Shown here: in pieces, positions 1 to 6,132 of the stretch | How positions within the stretch are numbered: the first letter of the stretch is position 1 | How the letters are laid out: each line of letters starts with the position of its first letter | Source of the DNA: JAFAVZ01 sp036009105 | GTDB lineage: Bacteria > Acidobacteriota > Thermoanaerobaculia > Gp7-AA8 | Length of the DNA: 7,406 nucleotides | Direction of reading: 5' to 3' | Assembly (NCBI GenBank): GCA_036009105.1 | Contig: DASYMJ010000304.1 | Span: 1 to 7,406, forward strand | The notes under the pieces: model-generated | Database searches by the model: none | Told to the model about the DNA's origin: nothing | What the model saw: the letters and a program-made list of their open reading frames with translations, nothing else | Made by a program: the position numbers and the translations under genes

Positions 1-770
1 ACGTCGACCAGCGAGCCCTCGAACATACCGAAGGGGCCGGTATCGATTCGGTGCATGACGGCGGCATTCATCTCCATGCTGGCGATGGTCAGGCGGCCGG
101 AGCGGAGGGGGAAGAGCGCCACCCGGCGGATGACCAGCTTCTGCAGCACGCGGTCGTCCACCACCTCGTGCTGCGGCACCTCGTTGCGCACGTCGAGCTC
201 CTCGCTCCAGAAGTCGGGGAGCTTCGGCACCTTGGTGATGCGGTAGTCCTGCACGTTCGCCGCGTTGTAGAGCGTCCAGGTGACGACCACCGCCTCGCCG
301 ACGTGCACCTGCTGCCGGTCGAGCGACACGACCACGAAGAACGGGTCGCGCCCCGTCGCCACCAGCTCGCGCAGGATCGTTACCGGGTCATTGGACCCCG
401 CGGCGAGATCGGGGACGACGCGCATGGCGACGGGCGGCAGGACCTCGCGCTGCCCCCCTTCGCCGAGCAGGACGAGGGGGCCGGCCAGGGCGGCGCCGGG
501 GGCGTTGGGGTGGGCGGAGAAGCGGAAGACCTTGCGCCGGACGACCGTGCCGTTGATCCAGGAGAACTCGGAGGAGACCGCGGGGGGGCCGTCGATGGTG
601 AGGTTCTGCACCGGCACGTTGATGGTGTCGACGGCGGCGAGGGCGTCCTCCAGGGAGACGGTGATGGAGACCGACTCGCCGACCCGCGCCGTGGTCCGGT
701 CGAGGGTGAGCTCGTTGGCGAGGGCGGGCACCGCAACCGTCATCATCATCAAAACTGCCCGAAGCCTCAC
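1..770 (-). CDS. batD: BatD family protein (3' end beyond window)
   Basis: The first 256 residues are visible and the frame stays open to the left edge, so the C-terminus, where BatD proteins normally carry a membrane segment, is missing. I start it at GTG 770. This codon overlaps the batC stop in a GTGA, the same 4-base overlap seen at the other junctions, and AGAAGG lies 7 bases upstream. A later ATG cluster (749, 746, 743) would cut off the charged start of the signal peptide. Residues 1-18 (arginines at 2 and 4, then AVLMMMTVAVP and ALA before the cut) form a Sec signal peptide. Two beta-sandwich-like repeats follow. The first begins near residue 20 (LDRTTARVGESVSITVSLE) and the second near 142 (DPFFVVVSLDRQQVHVGE, then LYN...DY...LPDFWSEEL to about 192). 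These match the BatD consensus. The family is exported and belongs to the Bat complex linked to aerotolerance in Bacteroides; its biochemical role is unknown. Confidence 0.88.
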   Translation of the reverse strand, partial: MRLRAVLMMMTVAVPALANELTLDRTTARVGESVSITVSLEDALAAVDTINVPVQNLTIDGPPAVSSEFSWINGTVVRRKVFRFSAHPNAPGAALAGPLVLLGEGGQREVLPPVAMRVVPDLAAGSNDPVTILRELVATGRDPFFVVVSLDRQQVHVGEAVVVTWTLYNAANVQDYRITKVPKLPDFWSEELDVRNEVPQHEVVDDRVLQKLVIRRVALFPLRSGRLTIASMEMNAAVMHRIDTGPFGMFEGSLVD

Positions 771-1408
771 CACCCCACCTTCTGCCGGCCGCCGCGCTGG
801 CGCTTCATGCGGGCCAGTTCCTCCTGCTCCTGCTGCTGCACGCTGCGCAGGAGGGCATCCATCTGGTTCTCGCCGCCGTCCTGGGGGGCGGTCTGCTGCC
901 CCTCGCCGGGGCTCTTCGGCGCCGGCTTCTGCTTCTGCGGATTCGCCCCCTGCGGATTCTGCTGCGCGCCGCTGTTGGCCTGCTGCTGCTCCTGCTTGCG
1001 CACCTGGGCGATCTCCAGGTTGCGCTTGATGTTGCGGTCGCGGGGGCGGAGCTTGAGCGCATCGATGTAGTCGCGGATGGCGTAGTCGTACGAGTTCGCC
1101 GCCAGCGCCGCGTTGCCCCGGTTGTAAAGCGCGCCGGCCCGGAAGGCCGGGTCCTTCATGGCCCGGGCGAGGGTCGTGGCCCCCTCCTCCCGCCGCCCCT
1201 CGGCGATCTGCGCCGTGCCGCGATTGAACGCATGCGCCGCCGACGGCGCGGACCGCTCGGCCACGCCGAACGACTGCTCCGCATCGGCGAACTTTTTCCG
1301 GGCGAACTGCTTGACGCCCCGCGCGTTCGCGGCGAACGAGTTCGTCTCCCGGGTGGCGCGCTGCCACCAATCGGAGAGGGAGACGGCGAGCAGCAGCGCG
1401 GCGATCAT
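767..1408 (-). CDS. batC: TPR-repeat protein BatC
   Basis: This gene encodes 213 residues from ATG 1408, which overlaps the batB stop by 4 bases (ATGA). An in-frame upstream start at 1471 would add 21 basic residues inside batB and hide the hydrophobic N-terminus, so I reject it. Residues 1-11 (MIAALLLAVSL) form a short hydrophobic stretch without flanking positive charge, which could be a weak signal or anchor. Residues 26 to about 127 hold TPR-type helices, with NARGVKQFARKKFADAEQ, AFNRGTAQIAEG and ALYNRGNAALAANSYDYAI as the clearest helix-A motifs. A Gln/Pro/Gly-rich low-complexity linker spans about 137-180. The C-terminal helix NQMDALLRSVQQQEQEE resembles the conserved tail of BatC proteins. 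The protein probably acts as a scaffold for the neighbouring VWA proteins, which I infer from the TPR fold and position. Confidence 0.87.
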   Translation of the reverse strand: MIAALLLAVSLSDWWQRATRETNSFAANARGVKQFARKKFADAEQSFGVAERSAPSAAHAFNRGTAQIAEGRREEGATTLARAMKDPAFRAGALYNRGNAALAANSYDYAIRDYIDALKLRPRDRNIKRNLEIAQVRKQEQQQANSGAQQNPQGANPQKQKPAPKSPGEGQQTAPQDGGENQMDALLRSVQQQEQEELARMKRQRGGRQKVGW

Positions 1409-2361
1409 TCCGCCCCTCGATTGGCGAGCGACCCGAGGAAGAGGAAGGCGAAGGCGGCGGCGAGCGGCCACTGGTAGCGATCGACCGGCACCCGCACCTG
1501 GCGCTGGCGCGCCTTGCCGCCGCCGCGCCGGGCGAGCAGCGGCTCGAGGGCGTGCTCGGCAAAGGGGTTCTCCAGGAACGTGCCGCCCGTGGTGCGGGCG
1601 ATCGTCTGCAGCGTGTCCCCGCGGGCGTAGGTGGTGACCACCTGATCCGACTCGTCGCGCATCACCTCGCCGCCCGGCATGGGGATGGTGGCGCCGTCCG
1701 GCGAGCCGACGAGGATGGTGTGCACGGCCATGCCGCGCTCTTTCGCCTTCTGCAACGCCTCGCGCAGCCGCGACCCCTGATCCTCGCCGTCGCTGATGAG
1801 GACCACGTCCGCGCGCTGGCCCGGATCGGATTCCGCCACGCGCGCCGCGGCATCGATCGCCGCGCCGAGGTCGGAGCCGGGGCGGCCGACGTCGCCGGGC
1901 AGGATGGTGTCGAGGAGGGAGAGCACCGCCTCGCTGTCATTGGTCAGCGGCGAGATGACGTCCGCCCCCGACTCGAACTCGATCAGGCCGATGCGGCCCG
2001 CGTGGGCGTCGATGAGGCGCTTGGCCAAAGCCTTCGCCGCGGCGAGACGCGAGGTGCCGATGTCTTCCGCGGCCATGCTGTTGGAGACGTCGATGGCCAC
2101 CACGCGGTTCGACTCGCGCTCGGTGACCGGCACATTCGTGTAGCCGGCGTAGGGGCCGGCCAGCGCGGCCAGCCCGGCCAGCATGGCCGCTCCGAGGAGC
2201 CAGGGGCGGGCCGGGCGGGTGGGGTTGGCCACCCCGCGCAGGCGCTCGGAGACGAAGCGGCGGGCGATGCGGCGCCGCTCGCGCTCGCGCACGATCAGGA
2301 AAGCCAGTGCGAACGGCACGAGGACGAGGAGCCAGAGCAGCTCCGGCGCGCGGAAGGTCAT
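1405..2361 (-). CDS. batB: VWA-domain membrane protein BatB
   Basis: This gene encodes 318 residues from ATG 2361, which overlaps the batA stop by 4 bases. Hydrophobic segments lie at about 8-24, 55-70 and near the C-terminus at 298-312 (WPLAAAFAFLFLGSL). Two N-terminal segments, a VWA domain and a C-terminal anchor are the usual BatA/BatB layout. The VWA domain spans about 86-280. Its metal-ion-dependent adhesion site (MIDAS) is D91-x-S93-x-S95, with the later aspartate at D191 (LISDGED). The middle MIDAS loop reads GSDLGAAI, so S163 stands where Thr is usual. The family is thought to sit in the cytoplasmic membrane and bind partners through the metal site, with MoxR acting on it. I assign BatB rather than BatA because it is the second of two tandem VWA genes and directly precedes the TPR gene. 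Confidence 0.9.
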   Translation of the reverse strand: MTFRAPELLWLLVLVPFALAFLIVRERERRRIARRFVSERLRGVANPTRPARPWLLGAAMLAGLAALAGPYAGYTNVPVTERESNRVVAIDVSNSMAAEDIGTSRLAAAKALAKRLIDAHAGRIGLIEFESGADVISPLTNDSEAVLSLLDTILPGDVGRPGSDLGAAIDAAARVAESDPGQRADVVLISDGEDQGSRLREALQKAKERGMAVHTILVGSPDGATIPMPGGEVMRDESDQVVTTYARGDTLQTIARTTGGTFLENPFAEHALEPLLARRGGGKARQRQVRVPVDRYQWPLAAAFAFLFLGSLANRGAE

Positions 2362-3365
2362 GCCGGCACCTTCTGCCAGAACGTCTCGCCGCCCAGCAGC
2401 GAGAGCGAGAGGAGGGCCAGGCCGTAGGCCAGCGGCCAGACGTACAGCTCGTCGATCTTCTCCGACTTCGGCGCGGTGAGGCGCGTCTTCTCCAGCCGGT
2501 CGATGCGGTCGAGGACGGCGGACATGGCCCGCGCGTCGGTGGCCCGGAAGTACTCGCCGCCGGTGGACCTGGCGATGGCGGCCAGCGTCTTCTCATCCAG
2601 CTCGCCGCGGATGCTGGTGTAGACCGTCTCGATCTCGCCGGTGAAGGCGTTCTGCCGCTTCATCGGCAGCGGCACCGAGCCTTCGCTCCCCACGCCGATG
2701 GTGTAGATCTTGATCCCGCTCCGCGCGGCGAGCTTGGCCGCGACCACCGGATCGATGGAGCCGGAGTTGTTGACGCCGTCCGTGACCAGGATGATGACGC
2801 GGCTTCTCGCTTTCGACGTGCGCACGCGGTTGACCGCGGTGGCGATGGCGTGGCCGATCGCGGTGCCGTCGCCGTTCTCCCCCACTTCCGCCTTGTCGAG
2901 GATCGACTGGGCGATCTCCCGGTCGTACGTGACCGGCACGCGGGTGGCGGCGCGGACGCCGAAGGTGACGATGCCGATGCGGTCGTCGGTGCGGCGGTGG
3001 ATGAAGTCGCCGATCAGCTCCTTGGCCACGGTGAACCGGTTCTTCGGCCGGAAATCCTCGGCCGCCATGGAGCCGGAGGCGTCGAGAGCGATGACGATGT
3101 CGATGCCGTAGCGGTCGTTCGTGGCCAGCCGCACCACTCTTTGCGGCCTGGCCAGCGCCACGATGACCAGCAGCAGCCCAAGGGTCTCCAGCAGGAAGGG
3201 CAGTCCGGCCAGCGCCACCCGGAGCCCGCTCTTGGCCGGCAGCAGGGAGAAGGAGGAGAACGCGAACGAGCCGAAGCGCGCCCGGCGGTCGCGGATGAGC
3301 AGCGCCACGCGGGCGATGACCAGCAACGCTAGGGCGAGAGCGAGCGGCGTGGCGAAGCGGGTCAT
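2358..3365 (-). CDS. batA: VWA-domain membrane protein BatA
   Basis: This gene encodes 335 residues from ATG 3365, which overlaps the upstream stop by 4 bases. The same frame is open to 4274, but that part overlays two well-supported genes and is low-complexity Pro/Arg/Ala-rich, so I start at 3365. Hydrophobic segments lie at about 7-23 and 52-72, with a third at about 308-326. The VWA domain occupies about 87-290. The MIDAS is complete: D95-x-S97-x-S99, T168 in GDGTAIG, and D196 in LVTDGVNN. The stretch MAAEDFRPKNRF after the first motif is typical of BatA. Members are anchored in the inner membrane and form complexes with the other Bat proteins. The intact metal site suggests this is the main ligand-binding VWA subunit here, which is an inference. 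Confidence 0.92.
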   Translation of the reverse strand: MTRFATPLALALALLVIARVALLIRDRRARFGSFAFSSFSLLPAKSGLRVALAGLPFLLETLGLLLVIVALARPQRVVRLATNDRYGIDIVIALDASGSMAAEDFRPKNRFTVAKELIGDFIHRRTDDRIGIVTFGVRAATRVPVTYDREIAQSILDKAEVGENGDGTAIGHAIATAVNRVRTSKARSRVIILVTDGVNNSGSIDPVVAAKLAARSGIKIYTIGVGSEGSVPLPMKRQNAFTGEIETVYTSIRGELDEKTLAAIARSTGGEYFRATDARAMSAVLDRIDRLEKTRLTAPKSEKIDELYVWPLAYGLALLSLSLLGGETFWQKVPA

Positions 3366-4087
3366 GCGGCGGCCTGCTCCTCCGGCTGCGGCTCGTAGAG
3401 CGCGGGCAGCTGCAGCGCCTTCGCGCGCACCGCCTCGAAATCGGCGGCAGGCGCACCCCAGGGGGAGAACTTCTCGTAGTCGCCCTGGCGGAGGATCTCC
3501 GCGACGATGTCGCGGCCGGCGTCGAGGCGCTGCAACAGCTGGGTCGTGGTCAGCTCGTCGCCCAGGGCGAGGTAGGCGCGGGTGGCATCGGCGAGCTGGG
3601 CCCAGCGCATCGGCGTCGTGGCGTGCAGGGCCAGGACGGAGCGGCGGAACTGCTCGATGGGCGTGAGGGCGGGCGTCGCCGCGACAGCGTTGGCGCGGCG
3701 GCGGGCGAGGACGGCCACGAGCGTCCAGATCAGGGCGGCCGCGAAGGCGGCGGCGCCGATGAGGAGAAACGGCAGGCGCGGCCAGGGCGTGGGATGAGGC
3801 GGCTCCAGCGGCGCCGGATCGAGCTTGTCGTCCGGCCGGAGCACCGACTGGATGGGGATGGTCAGGCCGCGGAACGGCACGCCGCTCACCGTGCCGTGCA
3901 GTTCGATCGGGCGCGCCCGGAAGGTGCGGACCACGGCACGCGTCCCCTGCTGGGAGACGATCTCGTACTGCGGCGACTGGTCGAGCCGCACCGCTCCCTG
4001 GAACTGGATGGTGACGGGATCGCCGATCGTCGGTTTGGACGGGCTGAAGGTCGCGGTGACGGCGGCGAAGAGGAGGAGAGGGATCAT
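3362..4087 (-). CDS. Signal/beta-domain/TM protein of the Bat operon
   Basis: This gene encodes 241 residues from ATG 4087, which overlaps the DUF58 gene stop (ATGA). Residues 1-12 form a short hydrophobic start (MIPLLLFAAVTA), probably a signal peptide or anchor. Residues 14-80 look like a single beta-sandwich domain of BatD type (FSPSKPTIGDPVTIQFQG). A Pro-rich stretch at 91-105 leads to a transmembrane helix at about 105-127, followed by an RRR positive stop. The cytoplasmic part (about 143-235) is helical and contains YLALGDELTTTQLLQRL and ILRQGDYEKFSPWG. This resembles the DUF4381 or BatD C-terminal region found in moxR operons. A small membrane gene commonly sits between DUF58 and batA, and this one fits that slot. 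Its function is unknown; it may couple an external domain to the cytoplasmic side of the Bat complex. The family assignment is by pattern only. Confidence 0.83.
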   Translation of the reverse strand: MIPLLLFAAVTATFSPSKPTIGDPVTIQFQGAVRLDQSPQYEIVSQQGTRAVVRTFRARPIELHGTVSGVPFRGLTIPIQSVLRPDDKLDPAPLEPPHPTPWPRLPFLLIGAAAFAAALIWTLVAVLARRRANAVAATPALTPIEQFRRSVLALHATTPMRWAQLADATRAYLALGDELTTTQLLQRLDAGRDIVAEILRQGDYEKFSPWGAPAADFEAVRAKALQLPALYEPQPEEQAAA

Positions 4088-4980
4088 CTGCGGAGAGCGC
4101 GCTCCCGGAAAAAGCGCAACAGCTCGCGATCGTACGGCATTGCCGTGGAGACGCGGAGGTGGTCGACGGCCGCGGCGCGGAAGCGGCGCTCCAGCTGCTG
4201 ATGGCGCAGCCGGGCCCGGCGGGCCAGGTCCGCCCGGCGCAGGTCGACCAGGCGCGGCTCGCCGGTCTCGGCATCGATCAGGCGGGCCAGGCCGCGCGGC
4301 GGGAAATGGTCCTCGCGCGGGTCGTCGATCTGGATGGCGATCACGTCATGCCGGCGGTTCAGCCGGCGCAAGGTCTTCTCGAAGTCGAGATCGAGGAAGT
4401 CGGACAGCACGATGACCACCGCCCGCTTCGCGCTCACCCGCTCCAGGAACGCGGCGGCGTACTCCAGGTCCGCGCTCCCGGCGCAGCCGCGCATCGCCGC
4501 GTCGACCGCCGCGCGGACGATCACCTGCGCATACCCGCGCCCGCGCCGGGGCGGCAGGTAGGTGCGCACGGAGTTGGAAAAGAGCAGCAGCCCGGCCCGG
4601 TCGGAGTTCTGCACGGCGGAGAAGGCGAAGACGGCGGCCAACTCGGCGGCGATGTCGCACTTGCGCCAGTCGATGGAGCCGAAGGCCATGGAGGCGGAGA
4701 TGTCGACGGCGATGAGCACGGTCAGGTCCCGCTCCTCGATGAACTCCTTCACGTGCGGCACGCCGCTGCGCGCGGTGACGTTCCAGTCGATGCTGCGGAT
4801 GTCGTCCCCCGGCTGGTACTCGCGCACCTGGGAGAACTCGATGCCGCGGCCGTGGAAGGCGGAGTGGTAGTCGCCCGCGAAGCCGGCCCGGATCAGGCGG
4901 GAGCTGACGATCTCCAGGTCCAAGACCCGGCGCGCTAACGGCTCTCGGATCTGCGGTGGTTTGCGTTTGAAGAAGAGCAT
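4084..4980 (-). CDS. DUF58 domain protein
   Basis: This gene encodes 298 residues from ATG 4980. The frame continues upstream to 5052, but those 24 codons are read from the 4989-5071 palindrome (MNDER...FIVHPSSFIV) and are not protein-like, so I start at MLFFKRKPPQ. The DUF58 signature is clear: SAFHGRGIEF at 40-49, then REYQPGDD at 53-60 and RSIDWN at 62-67. A VWA-like Rossmann fold follows, with DISAS at 93-97 and LSDFLD at 192-197. DUF58 proteins nearly always accompany MoxR ATPases and are presumed substrates or partners; their biochemical activity is not established. No transmembrane segment is visible, which suggests a cytoplasmic protein, unlike BatA and BatB. There is no clear ribosome-binding site before the start. 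The gene is first in the chain of 4-base overlaps that runs to batD. Confidence 0.92.
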   Translation of the reverse strand: MLFFKRKPPQIREPLARRVLDLEIVSSRLIRAGFAGDYHSAFHGRGIEFSQVREYQPGDDIRSIDWNVTARSGVPHVKEFIEERDLTVLIAVDISASMAFGSIDWRKCDIAAELAAVFAFSAVQNSDRAGLLLFSNSVRTYLPPRRGRGYAQVIVRAAVDAAMRGCAGSADLEYAAAFLERVSAKRAVVIVLSDFLDLDFEKTLRRLNRRHDVIAIQIDDPREDHFPPRGLARLIDAETGEPRLVDLRRADLARRARLRHQQLERRFRAAAVDHLRVSTAMPYDRELLRFFRERALRR

Positions 4981-4988
4981 CGCTGTTC

Positions 4989-5071
4989 GAACGATGAACG
5001 ATGAAGGATGAACGATGAACAAAGGCACCGGCTTGCCGCGTTCATCGTTCATCCTTCATCGTTCATCGTTC
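4989..5071. repeat. Perfect 32-base inverted repeat of heptamer units (copy 1)
   Basis: The left arm 4989-5020 and right arm 5040-5071 are exact reverse complements over 32 bases, with a 19-base loop (5021-5039). Each arm is built from a 7-base unit: GAACGAT, GAACGAT, GAAGGAT, GAACGAT, then GAAC. The loop begins AAA and holds a small inner stem (GGCA 5024-5027 with TGCC 5034-5037). The element fills most of the 93-base gap between the moxR stop, 2 bases away, and the DUF58 gene start. It would form a very stable hairpin in the operon mRNA or a cruciform in DNA. No U-run follows on the transcribed strand, so it is not a standard terminator. A near-identical partner lies at 6049-6129. Confidence 0.95.
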
Positions 5072-5073
5072 CC

Positions 5074-6033
5074 TCACGGGACCCTCACTGCCCCGAGGAC
5101 TCCGTCGATCAGCCGGTCCGCGGTCATCCCTTCCGCCGCGGCCTCGTAGCTGAGCACGAGGCGGTGGCGCAGCACGTCATGGGCGATGGCCTTCACATCT
5201 TCCGGGATGACGAACGCGCGGCCCTGCAGGAAGGCGTGCGCCTTGGACACGTGGGCCAGGGCGAGCGTCGCGCGGGGGGAGGCGCCGAACGAGACGTGCG
5301 GCGACGGCTTGCGCGTGGCCGCGACGAGGTCGACGAGGTAGCGGCCGATGCGCTCGTCCACGTGCACCTTGGCGGCGAGGCGGGCCACCTCGTGGATCTG
5401 CTCCAGTTGCAGCACGCGCCGCGCGGCCGGACGCTCGGCCATCGGGTCGAGGTACATGCCGAGCATGCGCAGCTCCTCGTCCGCGGTCGGGTAGTCGACG
5501 TGCAGCTTCATCACGAAGCGGTCGACCTGCGCCTCCGGCAGGGCGTAGGTCCCCTCGTGCTCGATCGGATTCTGGGTGGCGATCACCACGAACGGATCGG
5601 GCAGCGCATACGAGGTGTCGCCGATGGTGACCTGCCGCTCCTGCATCGCCTCCAGCAGCGCCGACTGCACCTTGGCCGGCGCGCGGTTGATCTCGTCGGC
5701 CAGGACGAAGTTGGCGAAGATCGGCCCCAGGCGCGGCGTGAAGCTGCGGCCGGCCGGGTCGAAGATCAGCGTGCCGGTGATGTCCGCCGGCAGCAGGTCG
5801 GGGGTGAACTGGATGCGCTTGGAGGTGGCGTCGATGGCGGAGGCGAGGGTCTTGACCAGGAGCGTCTTGGCCAGCCCGGGCAGCCCTTCCACGAGCACGT
5901 GCCCGCGGATGAGCAGGGCGACGAGCAGCCGGTCGACGACCAGCGATTGCCCGACCACCACGCGCCCCACCTCCGCGCGAAGGCGGGCGAGGGTTTCGTT
6001 TGCGTCGTTTGCTGTGGCCTGTTCCATTGGCAT
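5074..6033 (-). CDS. moxR: MoxR family AAA+ ATPase
   Basis: This gene encodes 319 residues from ATG 6033. Other possible starts are ATG 6027 and GTG 6048, the last directly against the palindrome. None has a clear ribosome-binding site, so the exact start is uncertain. The AAA+ motifs are complete: Walker A GLPGLAKT (50-57), Walker B FVLADE (109-114), sensor 1 in ATQNP (N155), a probable arginine finger in QVDRF (R172), and sensor 2 in ASPRA (R254). EINRAPAKVQSALLEAMQE after Walker B is diagnostic of the MoxR subfamily. The length fits the usual 310-340 residues. MoxR proteins form ATP-driven rings and act as chaperones that activate VWA-containing proteins. The encoded partners here are the DUF58, BatA and BatB proteins. 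Palindromic heptamer-repeat hairpins lie immediately beyond both ends of the gene. Confidence 0.94.
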   Translation of the reverse strand: MPMEQATANDANETLARLRAEVGRVVVGQSLVVDRLLVALLIRGHVLVEGLPGLAKTLLVKTLASAIDATSKRIQFTPDLLPADITGTLIFDPAGRSFTPRLGPIFANFVLADEINRAPAKVQSALLEAMQERQVTIGDTSYALPDPFVVIATQNPIEHEGTYALPEAQVDRFVMKLHVDYPTADEELRMLGMYLDPMAERPAARRVLQLEQIHEVARLAAKVHVDERIGRYLVDLVAATRKPSPHVSFGASPRATLALAHVSKAHAFLQGRAFVIPEDVKAIAHDVLRHRLVLSYEAAAEGMTADRLIDGVLGAVRVP

Positions 6034-6048
6034 AAGTCTATGCTGCAC

Positions 6049-6129
6049 AAACGATGAACGATGAAAGATGAACGATGAACAAATGCAGAATGAACTCGTT
6101 CATCGTTCATCTTTCCTCGTTCATCGTTT
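6049..6129. repeat. Near-perfect 32-base inverted repeat of heptamer units (copy 2)
   Basis: The left arm 6049-6080 pairs with the right arm 6098-6129 at 31 of 32 positions; the mismatch is C at 6116, where A would pair. The 17-base loop (6081-6097) begins AAA, as in copy 1. The units are AAACGAT, GAACGAT, GAAAGAT, GAACGAT, GAAC. An extra unit fragment in the loop (ATGAAC 6090-6095) can also pair with GTTCAT 6098-6103, giving an alternative fold. The element sits between the divergent starts of moxR (6033) and rsmA (6133) and ends 3 bases before the rsmA ATG, so any promoters and leaders must lie in or overlap it. Confidence 0.94.
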
Positions 6130-6132
6130 TAT

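Noticed and set aside
51..1070. Long plus-strand open frame (339 codons) opposite batD and batC
   Set aside because: Its product is a His/Asp/Gly/Arg-rich low-complexity string with no domain. The opposite strand encodes batC and batD with clear motifs, so this is an antisense shadow caused by high GC.
1552..3332. Plus-strand open frames of about 290 and 340 codons opposite batB and batA
   Set aside because: They have biased composition (Arg, Gly, Ala, Asp, His), no motifs and no start context, and they lie fully antisense to two VWA genes with intact MIDAS sites.
3366..4274. Upstream extension of the batA frame to 4274
   Set aside because: The frame is open, but the added 303 residues are Pro/Arg/Ala low-complexity and overlay the DUF4381-like gene and the DUF58 gene end. 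The ATGA overlap at 3365 fits the neighbouring junctions.
4159..4938. Plus-strand open frame of 259 codons opposite the DUF58 gene
   Set aside because: It mirrors the DUF58 coding strand and shows no recognisable protein features.
4989..5071. Rho-independent terminator after moxR
   Set aside because: The stem is far longer than a terminator stem and AT-balanced, no U-run follows it on the minus strand, and the operon continues directly with the DUF58 gene.
5008..6057. Plus-strand open frame of 349 codons opposite moxR
   Set aside because: It begins inside the palindrome and is rich in His, Arg, Asp and Gly. The opposite strand carries a complete MoxR ATPase with all AAA+ motifs.
4989..6129. 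CRISPR array or transposon with terminal repeats enclosing moxR
   Set aside because: There are no regularly spaced direct repeats with unique spacers and no transposase. The two elements are each self-palindromic and not ends of one unit, and moxR belongs with its operon. I saw no clear target-site duplications.
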